Below, one piece after another: positions 15,674 to 23,767 of a stretch of DNA of 49,420 bases. The DNA comes from an uncultured Sterolibacterium sp. Lineage in GTDB: Bacteria > Pseudomonadota > Gammaproteobacteria > Burkholderiales > Rhodocyclaceae. The stretch covers positions 1 to 49,420 of the forward strand of contig CAILCO010000010.1 of assembly GCA_903832735.1 (NCBI GenBank), written 5' to 3'. Position 1 is the first letter of the stretch. Each line of letters begins with the position of its first letter. Position numbers and translations under genes: made by a program. The notes under the pieces are model-generated. The model ran no database searches. It was not told where the DNA came from and saw only the letters and a list, made by a program, of their open reading frames with translations.

Positions 15674-16376
15674 GAAAAATGTAAACTTGCAGATAGCGCT
15701 GCCAGATATGACTTCCATGCGCACATGAACAGAACATAGACGGTTTAGAAGAAAACAAGATCCCCTGATCGTCCGGCAAACGCATCAGAAGCGCCGCCAG
15801 CGCGCTTTTAGGGATCGGGCGACGTAACACCTTGGGAACCTTCCGCGAAGCCAGCCACGCCTTGATACGCTCGGATGGACGGATAGGGAGATTTGACATG
15901 TAACGGCCCTCGATATGCCAAGGAGAGTGGCAAGAGAAAAGCGCGCTTTTTATCGTCCACCGGGAAAGCCTGCTTCGACTAACCCGATGTCGGAAATTCT
16001 TACGGAAATAAGGAACAATAGCGTCCTCCGGACATGGTAAATAATTTTTTTGTGTTTATTGTCCGTTAATTGTAACGCTTACTGAATGTTTAGCATTAAC
16101 TGTAGAGTTGTCGAACTGCTTTACACATGAGGGCAAAGACCGCCGAAGTTGCTCTTTATGTGGTTGTTCCTAAACGAGGCGCATGAATGGCTTGCTTCTT
16201 GCAGCTGCTTGCTCCTGCCGGGAGTGCTCTTGGATGCCCCCCCGCAACAAGGACAATTGGCAAGGTTTTCCATTGCTCACCTCGCCTTCAGCGATCGTCC
16301 AGTCGTAGTAAGGTTCAGGACGACTTGCGCGACCAGGGTGTTGAGCGGCGTAGTCCGCATTGCAAAGGATATGATC
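15674..16376. other. Long gene-poor, AT-richer stretch
   Basis: No gene can be supported with confidence here. One - strand frame, 15663-15899 (78 residues, starting MSNLPIRPSERIKAWL and ending inside the dif-like site), has a weak GAGG upstream; no family was recognised. Around 16020-16130 the sequence is clearly AT-rich (runs such as ATAATTTTTTTGTG), unlike the surrounding genes. Both strands of 16140-16370 contain short open frames without ribosome-binding sites. The base composition and lack of genes fit an old insertion or deletion site. Confidence 0.4.
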
Positions 16377-16577
16377 ATGGGCAAGGACGATATGATTAAT
16401 TGCCTCCTGCTCGATATCGAGTTGGATCGATTTCGCGTCGCCGACCCGGATCAGGATGACAATGCGAGTTTGAGCCAGCGCATCGAATCGGAGTGGTCGC
16501 GCCTCAACGCGCTTAGCTACGGCGAGATTGAGGCCCGCTACTTGAAGTCCGAGGAACTCTACACGATGTCTGCTTGA
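16377..16577 (+). CDS. Small hypothetical protein
   Basis: The 66-residue product begins MGKDDMINCLLLDIELDRF and ends EARYLKSEELYTMSA; it is acidic, without signal peptide or membrane segment. ATG 16377 has AAAGGA upstream; ATG 16371 is too close to that site. The frame is open further upstream but that part looks unlike protein. No family was recognised. It lies alone between the gene-poor stretch and the aldehyde oxidoreductase gene, so it may be a real small gene or a remnant. Confidence 0.4.
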   Translation: MGKDDMINCLLLDIELDRFRVADPDQDDNASLSQRIESEWSRLNALSYGEIEARYLKSEELYTMSA

Positions 16578-16789
16578 GATCGATCCCGCTGCACCTTCTG
16601 CTGCGCAAACAGCGTATCGAGTTCCTGCTCGAATGCGTGATGGTTGATCCGATCGTAGCGTTCCAGCCGCTTCTAAAGATGATGGCTGCGCCGGCTTCGA
16701 CCTACCCGTTCGACCAGAGGGTATCGTAGAATTGGCGCAGCAAAATGCGGCAAGGCACCTTCCAACTGGGAACATTCCGGGAGCTATTC

Positions 16790-18751
16790 ATGGCTTATGG
16801 CACCAAGGGCAGGATACTGCGCATCGATCTGACGCAGGAATCCATCACCATAGAGTCCTTCGACGAGAAGTTCTATCGTCTCTACCCCGGTGGCAAGGCG
16901 CTGGCCGGCTATCTGCTGTTGCGCGAGTTGCCGCCGGGGACGGATGCCCTGGCGCCGGAGAACCTGCTGGTCTTCGCCAACGGTCTGCTCACCGGCGCGC
17001 CTATTTCCGCTTCGACTCGTTTTACCGTGGCCGCCCGTTCGCCACTGACCGGCGCCTACGGCGAGTCGGAGGCTGGCGGATTCTGGGGTCCGGAACTGAA
17101 GATGGCGGGATACGAGGCGATCGTCGTGCGCGGGCGGGCGAAGCAACCGGTCTATATTTCCATCCATGACGACAAGGTCGAATTGCGCGACGCTCGCGAG
17201 TTGTGGGGGCGAGAGCCGGAAGAGGTGCAGGACTCGATTCGCCACGAACTCGGCGACAAGCGGGTCCGGATCTTGCAGATCGGCATCGGCGGCGAGAACC
17301 TCGTCCGCTATGCGGCGCTGACCAACGAGTTGCGGCATTTCAATGGCCGCTGCGGCATGGGCGCGGTGATGGGCTCGAAGAACCTGAAGGCGATCGCCGT
17401 GCGCGGCACCGGTCGCTATCTCGACTCCGCGCACGATGCCCAGCCGATCGCCGATCTTGGCCGTACCCTGGGCAAGCGCGTCAAGGAGCATCCGCAGTCC
17501 TGGGACCTGCAAGTCAAGGGTACCCCGGCCCTGGTCGGCGCATTCAATGCGGCGGGTTTTCTGCCCACGCGCAATTTCCGCCAGGGCGTTTTCGAGGGTG
17601 CGGACAATCTCAAATGGGAATCCTACGAAACGGAATTGCTGACGGCGCGGGGCACCTGTTACGCCTGCGCCGTTCGCTGCAAGCGCGAGGTCAGGGTTGA
17701 CGACCGCTATCAGGTCAGCGACGCCTACGGCGGGCCGGAATATGAAACGGTCGAAGGCTTCGGCGGCTACTGCGGCGTCGACGATCTGCAGGCGGTCGCC
17801 AAGGCGAACGAGCTTTGCAACCGCTACACGCTCGACACCATCTCGACCAGCGTCACGATCGCCTTCGCCATGGAATGTTTCGAGCACGGGCTGATCGGGC
17901 TGAAGGAAACCGGCGGCCTGGACCTGCGTTTCGGCAACGCCGCGGCGATGCTGGCGGCCGTCGAACTGATCGCCAGACGCGAAGGCATCGGCAATCTGCT
18001 GGCGGAAGGCAGCAAGCGTGCGGCGCAGGCGATCGGTGGCGATGCCCACCTGTTCGCGATGCAGGTCAAGGGACAGGAATTGCCGATGCACGATCCGCGC
18101 GGCAAGGTCGGCGTGGGCTTGGGCTATGCGATCGGCGAGCACGGCGCGGATCATCTTTACTCGATCCACGACACCCTGCTCGCCAATCCCGATTCGATCG
18201 GCTTCAAAGGTGCTTCGCCTCTGGGGGTGGAGGCGCTGCCGGCGCAGCAACTGGGTAGCGCCAAGGCGCGCAACTATGCGATTCTGGAGAACTGGTGCAG
18301 CTTCGGCCAGGTCGTCGGACTTTGCTATTTCGGCCCGGCGCCGCGCTCCTTCACCCAGATCGAGGAAGTGCTGACGGCGGTCCGCGCGGCGACGGGCTGG
18401 GACTTGTCGCTCGAGGATCTGCTGCAGATCGGCGAGCGCGCCACCAATCTGGCGCGCGCCTTCAACATCCTCAATGGCTTTTCGCGCAAGGAGGATAGCT
18501 TGCCGGAACGCCTGTTCCAGCCGCTGGAAAATGGCCCGATGGCCGGGACCTTGATTTCCAAGCCGGAGTTCGAGCGGACGATGGACGAGTTATATCGGCT
18601 GAAAGGCTGGGACCCGCAGACCACTGTTCCGACTCGCGCCCGTCTGCGCGCCCTGGACATCGAGTGGGTCGCGGAATTGCTAGAGCCCGTAGTTGCCCAG
18701 AGGGCAACCCAGGGCACTTGTGCCAGCGCAGCAGGTGCCAGAGCGGCATAA
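16790..18751 (+). CDS. aor: Tungsten-type aldehyde:ferredoxin oxidoreductase
   Basis: The 653-residue protein matches the AOR family along its length: GTKGRILRIDLTQ at the start, FANGLLTGAPISASTRFTVAARSPLTGAYGES for cofactor binding, and FNGRCGMGAVMGSKNLKAIAVRG. The [4Fe-4S] cluster ligands are C290, C293 and C297 (CYACAVRC) plus C503 (NWCSFGQ), the same spacing as in the archaeal enzyme. It oxidises aldehydes to acids using a bis-pterin tungsten (or molybdenum) site. ATG 16790 has GGGAG upstream. The MoaD/ThiS gene follows directly. No ferredoxin-like or flavoprotein subunit gene (as in AorABC complexes) is adjacent, so the electron acceptor is not evident. Confidence 0.92.
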   Translation: MAYGTKGRILRIDLTQESITIESFDEKFYRLYPGGKALAGYLLLRELPPGTDALAPENLLVFANGLLTGAPISASTRFTVAARSPLTGAYGESEAGGFWGPELKMAGYEAIVVRGRAKQPVYISIHDDKVELRDARELWGREPEEVQDSIRHELGDKRVRILQIGIGGENLVRYAALTNELRHFNGRCGMGAVMGSKNLKAIAVRGTGRYLDSAHDAQPIADLGRTLGKRVKEHPQSWDLQVKGTPALVGAFNAAGFLPTRNFRQGVFEGADNLKWESYETELLTARGTCYACAVRCKREVRVDDRYQVSDAYGGPEYETVEGFGGYCGVDDLQAVAKANELCNRYTLDTISTSVTIAFAMECFEHGLIGLKETGGLDLRFGNAAAMLAAVELIARREGIGNLLAEGSKRAAQAIGGDAHLFAMQVKGQELPMHDPRGKVGVGLGYAIGEHGADHLYSIHDTLLANPDSIGFKGASPLGVEALPAQQLGSAKARNYAILENWCSFGQVVGLCYFGPAPRSFTQIEEVLTAVRAATGWDLSLEDLLQIGERATNLARAFNILNGFSRKEDSLPERLFQPLENGPMAGTLISKPEFERTMDELYRLKGWDPQTTVPTRARLRALDIEWVAELLEPVVAQRATQGTCASAAGARAA

Positions 18752-18762
18752 ACGGAACTGCG

Positions 18763-18993
18763 GTGGAACTGCACCTCGGCAGCTATCTGAGTTGGTACCT
18801 CCCTGACCAGCCCTCGTCTCTGGCGATTCATCTGGATAGTCCGATCGCCCTGAGGGAACTGGTGGAACGGCTCAAACTGCCTCCCGCGGAGATTGCCATT
18901 GCCGCGGTGAATGGGATCCTGGTGTCCCTGCAGGACGCTCAGGTATCGGATGGCGACCGAGTGGAGCTCCACCCACCCAACGGCGGCGGATGA
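18763..18993 (+). CDS. MoaD/ThiS-family sulfur carrier protein
   Basis: This 76-residue beta-grasp protein ends in PPNGGG, giving the C-terminal Gly-Gly that is adenylated and thiocarboxylated in MoaD/ThiS proteins. The middle has the family pattern ALRELVERLKLPPAEIAIAAVNGILV and DGDRVELHPP. The start is GTG 18763 (weak GGA upstream); no ATG is available after the AOR stop. It lies 11 bases behind the AOR gene, the common arrangement for a dedicated sulfur donor for that enzyme's pterin cofactor. No cognate MoaE or MoeB-like gene is nearby. Confidence 0.85.
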   Translation: MELHLGSYLSWYLPDQPSSLAIHLDSPIALRELVERLKLPPAEIAIAAVNGILVSLQDAQVSDGDRVELHPPNGGG

Positions 18994-19017
18994 AGCGGAA
19001 GACTCAGCCGCCGCTGA

Positions 19018-19995
19018 TCAACGCCGGCCCGGCTTGCTCGTGTCCTTGACCGGGCCCAGCAGTTTCTCTATCTCCTCGTGGGTCGGGGCGGCCGCTCTCG
19101 GACGGGCCGCGAGCGCTTCGGCCATCGCCTTGATGTGCGGGGCGGTCGTGCCGCAGCAGCCGCCGATGATCCGCGCCCCGGCATCGCGCGCCATGCAGGC
19201 GTAGGTGCCCATGATTTCCGGCGTCCCGCTGTAGCTGACGCGCATCTCCTGGTCGATGACCGGCAGGCCGCAATTGCTTTTCGCGACCACAAAGATCTCG
19301 TTCTCGGCGCCTCGAACGAGGCCGAGGATGGAATCGAGCAGTTGCGCGGGACCGACGCCGCAATTGGCGCCGAAGGCGACGGGCTTCCATAGGCTATCCC
19401 GGATGCGGCGCATCTCGTCCTCCGGACGTGTGCCCATCATGGTCCGCCCGGCGCGGTCGAAGGTCATTGTCGCCACATAGGGCAGACCCGCCCGCTCCAC
19501 CGCGCGGATCGCAGCATCGAGTTCGTTGTCCGCGAACACGGTTTCGATCCAGGCGATATCGACGCCGCCTTCCTTCAGCGCCTGGGCCTGTTCGAAGAAG
19601 GCCTCCTCCGCTTCCGCCACCGTCCTCTTGCCGAGCGGCGCCAGGAGGCCGCCGATCGGCCCCATGTCGCCGGCGACCACGATAGGCCGCCCTGCCCTGT
19701 CGGCGACTTCGCGAACGATTGCCGCCCCGGCCAGATTGAGTTCGCGGACGCGGCCGGCCAGGTCGTGCGCCGCCAGGGGGAAGCGATTTGCGCCGAAGGT
19801 ATTGGTCAGCAGGATGTCGGAGCCGGCATCGAGGAAGCCCTGGTGTACGCTCTTCACGCGATCGGGATATTCAAGATTCCAGGTCTCGCCGGCGACGCCA
19901 TTGGCCAGGCCGAGTTGCAACAGGCTGGTGCCCATGGCACCGTCGGCCATTACGACATCTTTCTGCGCGAGCAGACGGGTAAGTGCATTACTCAT
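19018..19995 (-). CDS. Homocysteine S-methyltransferase family protein
   Basis: The 325-residue protein has the zinc-methyltransferase barrel: VVMADGAMGTSLLQLG, DAGSDILLTNTFGANRFPL, GDMGPIGGLL, and the three zinc cysteines in GANCGVG and GGCCGTTAPH. It should transfer a methyl group to homocysteine from a betaine, S-methylmethionine or similar donor (BHMT/MmuM-type); the donor cannot be fixed. It starts at ATG 19995 and is transcribed divergently from the DUF2721 gene. Its 3' end faces the MoaD gene with 24 bases between, where CGGCGGC (18981-18987) and GCCGCCG (19007-19013) could pair as a weak shared terminator. Confidence 0.87.
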   Translation of the reverse strand: MSNALTRLLAQKDVVMADGAMGTSLLQLGLANGVAGETWNLEYPDRVKSVHQGFLDAGSDILLTNTFGANRFPLAAHDLAGRVRELNLAGAAIVREVADRAGRPIVVAGDMGPIGGLLAPLGKRTVAEAEEAFFEQAQALKEGGVDIAWIETVFADNELDAAIRAVERAGLPYVATMTFDRAGRTMMGTRPEDEMRRIRDSLWKPVAFGANCGVGPAQLLDSILGLVRGAENEIFVVAKSNCGLPVIDQEMRVSYSGTPEIMGTYACMARDAGARIIGGCCGTTAPHIKAMAEALAARPRAAAPTHEEIEKLLGPVKDTSKPGRR

Positions 19996-20101
19996 GGAAT
20001 ATCCTTCAGTGGTTTTGCAACCCGTGATTGTACCAACGGGCGTGTATGATTAATCACTACGCACTATCCCCAGGCAATAGCCACGACCATGGGAGGATTT
20101 A

Positions 20102-20542
20102 ATGCCGCAAGCCGCCACCATCACCACCGTCGCGCACGTCATTCAACTGGCCGTGGCGCCGGTATTCCTGCTGACCGGCATCGCCGCGATCCTGGGCGTA
20201 CTGATCAACCGCCTGGGTCGCGTCGTCGATCGCTTTCGCACGCTGGAAAGTATCGCCGGCAACGGCACGGCAGACCAGAAGACAGCGTATCGAACCGAGA
20301 TGCTGACTCTGGAACGTCGGGCGCGGCTGATCCATTGGGCGATCAGCCTATGCACCGTCGCCGCCTTGCTGATCTGCATCGTCGTCGCCACGCTGTTCGT
20401 CGGTTCCAGCATGGGTGTGGAATTGTCGGGCACCATCGCAGCCCTGTTCATCGTGGCCATGCTGGCATTGATCAGCGGCCTGCTCAGCTTCCTGCGCGAA
20501 ATTTCGCTGGCGACCGGCAGCATCCACGTCGTGCCGAGCTAG
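20102..20542 (+). CDS. DUF2721-family membrane protein
   Basis: The 146-residue protein has three predicted membrane segments (about 12-35, 80-102, 108-130). The first contains the family signature IQLAVAPVFLLTGIAAILGVLINRLGRVVDR. The middle is charged and probably helical. Function of the family is unknown. A GGGAGGATTTA site precedes ATG 20102. Its stop overlaps the converging methyltransferase gene by 4 bases. Confidence 0.85.
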   Translation: MPQAATITTVAHVIQLAVAPVFLLTGIAAILGVLINRLGRVVDRFRTLESIAGNGTADQKTAYRTEMLTLERRARLIHWAISLCTVAALLICIVVATLFVGSSMGVELSGTIAALFIVAMLALISGLLSFLREISLATGSIHVVPS

Positions 20543-21207
20543 CGTCCGGCCAGAACGGGCAAGTCGTTGGTGCAGGAATATGGCTTGTTGTTTCTGGCCT
20601 CCAACATCGTGCAGAAATTGAAGACATTCACCGGATGCATGTTCATGGCATCCAGGCCGGTTTCGCCGATGAAGCGTTCCAGGGAAAAGTCCGGACGAAA
20701 TCCGAGCTGCTTCGACAGGGGCGCGAGCAGGCTTTCGATGCCGCCGACCAGCCGATTCCGGCTGTGAAAGTGATTGACGAAAATGATCTGTCCATCGGGT
20801 TTGCACACCCTGCGCATTTCATCGACGAGTCGTTCCGGATAGGGCACGACTGACGCGACATACATGGCGACGACCTTGTCGAAACTGTCTTCCGCAAACG
20901 CCATGTCCTCCGCATTCATCACCGACAATTCCACGACATTATCCAGGCCGCGACGCTTCTTGCGGGCTTCGGCCTGTTCGAGCATGTCGGGGGAAATGTC
21001 GATGCCGGTGACGCTCACATATTCCGGATAGAGCGGCAGGGAGAGACCGGTGCCGACACCCACCTCAAGTATCTTCTCGCCCGGGCGACAGAGCATGCGA
21101 TCGACGATGGCCTTCCTGCCGGGCTGGAACACCGCGCCAAAGCAGAAATCGTAGAATCGCGCATATCGCCTGTAGGTTTGCTCTATGGTCCTGATGTCCA
21201 CATCCAC
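20539..21207 (-). CDS. Class I SAM-dependent methyltransferase, PmtA-like
   Basis: The 222-residue protein has motif I ILEVGVGTGLSLPLYP, acidic motif II GIDISPDM, then NAEDMAFAEDSFDKVVAMYV. The N-terminus YRRYARFYDFCFGAVFQPGR resembles the phosphatidylethanolamine N-methyltransferases of Rhodobacter type, which make phosphatidylcholine. Lipid methylation is thus likely, though ubiquinone-type methyltransferases are similar. The start is GTG 21207 or, better spaced from the run of seven G (21207-21213), GTG 21201. It converges on DUF2721. Confidence 0.75.
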   Translation of the reverse strand: MDVDIRTIEQTYRRYARFYDFCFGAVFQPGRKAIVDRMLCRPGEKILEVGVGTGLSLPLYPEYVSVTGIDISPDMLEQAEARKKRRGLDNVVELSVMNAEDMAFAEDSFDKVVAMYVASVVPYPERLVDEMRRVCKPDGQIIFVNHFHSRNRLVGGIESLLAPLSKQLGFRPDFSLERFIGETGLDAMNMHPVNVFNFCTMLEARNNKPYSCTNDLPVLAGR

Positions 21208-21460
21208 CCCCCCAAGTTTTGAATAATGAGCCTACGGAGTCCGCTTCCCGCGCCGCAGCATGTGCCTGGTCCCAATGCTGATGGCAGCCTCACGGTAAAT
21301 GACCTGCGGATATTTGTCCAGCCTAGCCGTTCGCTGGGCGGCGAAAATCTGATCGGGTCAGCCTTTACCTATCGCCGGCTAGCATCGCCACCTCGCAACT
21401 CTTTGCCGGCGTCGTGATGGGCTTGTCCTAGTTGTGCTAGCGAAGCAGGTGTTAGCGATT

Positions 21461-21769
21461 TCAGGTCGACAGGGTCCTGCCGAGCTTGCTTTCCACAGAT
21501 TGGATCTTGCTCTTCAGACGCCCGCTCTTGCCGGCCCGGTAATCGATCTTGATCGAGGTGGACACCCTGCTGCAGTCCTCGCTCATTCTCTTGAAGCAGG
21601 CATCGACTAGCGCCATCACCTGATCCCACTCGCCTTCGATGATGCAGCCCATCGGCGTCAGCTGATAGGGCAAGCCGCTCTTGTCGACGATGTCCAGCGA
21701 ACGCGCCACGTATTCGCTGAGGCTCTCGCCCTTGTCGAAGGGCGACATGGAAAATTCCAGCAGTACCAT
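21461..21769 (-). CDS. Thiamine-binding UPF0045/MTH1187-family protein
   Basis: The 102-residue protein starts VLLEFSMSPFDKGESLSEYVARSLDIVDKSGLPYQLTPMGCIIEGEW, the hallmark of the MTH1187/YkoF-like family, whose structurally known members bind thiamine or similar ligands. ATG 21769 has GAGGAG upstream. It follows the Bug receptor gene by 38 bases on the same strand and is probably the last gene of an operon that also encodes a thiamine-diphosphate enzyme. Confidence 0.82.
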   Translation of the reverse strand: MVLLEFSMSPFDKGESLSEYVARSLDIVDKSGLPYQLTPMGCIIEGEWDQVMALVDACFKRMSEDCSRVSTSIKIDYRAGKSGRLKSKIQSVESKLGRTLST

Positions 21770-21807
21770 TTGAGACTCCTCGATCAGCGTTGAAATATCC
21801 AAAAGAA

Positions 21808-22749
21808 TTATTCTAGGGTGATGCCCGCATCCTGCATCAGCTTCGCCCATTTGACCTGATCGCCGGCGATGAAGCGGCCGAACTCCTCGGCGCTGCCGCT
21901 GCCGGCTTCGCCGCCGCGTTCCGCCATTTCCCGGCGCACCTCGGACAGGGACAGAATCCGGCTGACATCGGCGTGCAGCTTGGCGACGATATCCTTGGGC
22001 GTCGCCGCCGGCGCGAGCAAACCGAACCAGCCCACCGCCTGATAATTCGGCAGCCCCGAAGCAGCCACCGTGGGCAACCTGGGCAAGGCCTCCAGGCTCT
22101 TGGACCCGGTCACGGCAATGGCTTTCAGCTTGCCCGACTGCAGTTGCGGCAGCACGGTCTGCGCCGGCGCGAACATCACGCCGATATGCCCGCCGAGCAG
22201 ATCGACCAGCGCCTGGCCGGTGCCCTTGTAGGGCACATGCATCATCTTGATGCCGGCCATCGAATTGAACAGTTCTCCCGACAGGTGCGATGCGGCCCCG
22301 ATGCCGGAAGAACCGAAAGAGAGCTTGCCGGGATTGGCCTTGGCATAGGCGATCAGTTCGCGAATATTCCCGGCCGGCACGGCGAGGTTGAGCGTCACCA
22401 CATAGGGCTCGGCGGAGACCAGCGCGACCGGCGCGAACTGCGTGATGTTCTTGCCGGTGATGGCGGCGGTCGAGGCCATCAGCAAGGTATGCCCATCAGG
22501 CGCCGCCTGCGCCACATAGTTCGAGCCGATCTGGCCACTCGCCCCCGGCTTGTTTTCGATGATCACCGGCTGGCCCCACTCCTTGGAGAGCTTCGGGCCG
22601 AGTATGCGGATCAGCGTATCGGTGCCGCCTCCGGGCGGAAAGGGCACGATGATATGCACCGGACGTGACGGAAAAATCTGCGCCGAAACGGGACCTCCGG
22701 CGACAGCGAGAAGTGCGCCGAGCAGCGCGAACAGCAGTCTCCGGTTCAT
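21808..22749 (-). CDS. Bug/TctC-family tripartite tricarboxylate transporter receptor
   Basis: The 313-residue product has a signal peptide (LLFALLGALLAVAGGPVSAQ) and the pattern PVHIIVPFPPGGGTDTLIRIL, VIIENKPGASGQIGSNYVAQ, MMHVPYKGTGQALVDLLGGHI and a typical end SAEEFGRFIAGDQVKWAKLM. It overlaps the stop of the FAH gene (ATGA), so translation is coupled. No TctAB genes are nearby. Ligand is probably a carboxylate handled by the operon. Confidence 0.9.
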   Translation of the reverse strand: MNRRLLFALLGALLAVAGGPVSAQIFPSRPVHIIVPFPPGGGTDTLIRILGPKLSKEWGQPVIIENKPGASGQIGSNYVAQAAPDGHTLLMASTAAITGKNITQFAPVALVSAEPYVVTLNLAVPAGNIRELIAYAKANPGKLSFGSSGIGAASHLSGELFNSMAGIKMMHVPYKGTGQALVDLLGGHIGVMFAPAQTVLPQLQSGKLKAIAVTGSKSLEALPRLPTVAASGLPNYQAVGWFGLLAPAATPKDIVAKLHADVSRILSLSEVRREMAERGGEAGSGSAEEFGRFIAGDQVKWAKLMQDAGITLE

Positions 22750-23690
22750 GACGGCGTTGCCTCCGGCCCGACTATCGTGGTGGACAGCGTCATCACGCCC
22801 TCCATGCCGCAGGTGACGACATCGCCGGGCTTGAGGAACAGCGCCGCCGCATTCGCTTTGCCTACCGCCACGCCGCCCGGGGCGCCGGTGGAGAACATGT
22901 CGCCCGGCTCGATCGGGATGAAGCGCGAAAAATGTTCGATGATGTCCGGCAGTTTCCAGATCTGATCGCGGGTGTTGACCCGCATCCTTTGCTCACCATT
23001 GACCGCGCAGGTCATCCACAGATCGTAGGGGTCGGGGATCTCATCCATCGTCACCATCTCCGGTCCGAGCGGGCCGAAGCCGGGAATGTTTTTTCCTGTC
23101 CAGAAGCGCGAACCCGACGCCACTTCACGCTGCTGCAGATCGCGGCAGGTGAGATCGTTGAGGATGGTGACGCCGGCGACATAGTCGAAGGCATCGCGTT
23201 TCTTGACGCCGAGCGCGCGCTTGCCGATCACGAAGACCAGTTCCGGTTCGTAGTCGAGACGAACGATGCCCTCGGGCCTCACCACCTTCGCGTTGTGACC
23301 GACCAGGCAGGAATTGAGCTTGATGAAACTGGTCGGCTCTTCGGGCATTTCGCGGATCAGGTTGGTGCGTTTCAATTCCTCCAGATGCTGGCGATAATTC
23401 TTGCCGACGCAGAGAAACTTGTCGGCATCCGGAACCGGCGGCAGATAGCGGATCTCCGCCTCGTCCAGCCAGGCGCTGGCGAAACGCGGGCCGTCCTCCT
23501 GGGCGGCGGCCAGAAGGCGGCGCACCTGCTCCAGTGCTTCGGGGCCGGCGGCGAGCAGGTCCTTCATGCGCGTGGGCATTGGCATGGCAGCAATCCCGGC
23601 CGCCGTCGCAAGCTCCAAGATCCGGCTGCCGACGCGCGCGGCTATCAACGGGGCGGGGTTGTTCCTGCGGCAAAAGGTCAGCAAACGCAT
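22746..23690 (-). CDS. Fumarylacetoacetate hydrolase (FAH)-family protein
   Basis: The 314-residue protein shows the FAH fold: CVGKNYRQHLEELKR, SFIKLNSCLVGHNAKVVRP, DYEPELVFVIGKRA with the ExE metal ligands, VAGVTILNDLTCRDLQQRE, FWTGKNIPGFGPLGPEMV, and the end GDMFSTGAPGGVAVG. Members are Mg-dependent hydrolases, decarboxylases or hydratases acting on 2-oxo acids from aromatic catabolism. ATG 23690 is given; TTG 23699 is better spaced from CGGAG and would add three residues. It follows the ThDP enzyme gene by 77 bases. Confidence 0.87.
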   Translation of the reverse strand: MRLLTFCRRNNPAPLIAARVGSRILELATAAGIAAMPMPTRMKDLLAAGPEALEQVRRLLAAAQEDGPRFASAWLDEAEIRYLPPVPDADKFLCVGKNYRQHLEELKRTNLIREMPEEPTSFIKLNSCLVGHNAKVVRPEGIVRLDYEPELVFVIGKRALGVKKRDAFDYVAGVTILNDLTCRDLQQREVASGSRFWTGKNIPGFGPLGPEMVTMDEIPDPYDLWMTCAVNGEQRMRVNTRDQIWKLPDIIEHFSRFIPIEPGDMFSTGAPGGVAVGKANAAALFLKPGDVVTCGMEGVMTLSTTIVGPEATPS

Positions 23691-23767
23691 GTCAGTCAAT
23701 AATCTCCGAAATGTTCAGGCAACGCTGAGATAACGCAACAGCAAGGTGGCACCGCTGCAACGATGCT

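Noticed and set aside
15663-15899. A 78-residue - strand gene next to the dif-like site
   Set aside because: Weak ribosome-binding site, no recognised family, and it ends within the putative recombination site; described only as part of the gene-poor stretch.
16140-16744. Possible transposase remnant on the - strand
   Set aside because: Some frames give stretches such as RLERYDRINHHAFEQELD, but no catalytic motif, terminal inverted repeats or target duplication were found.
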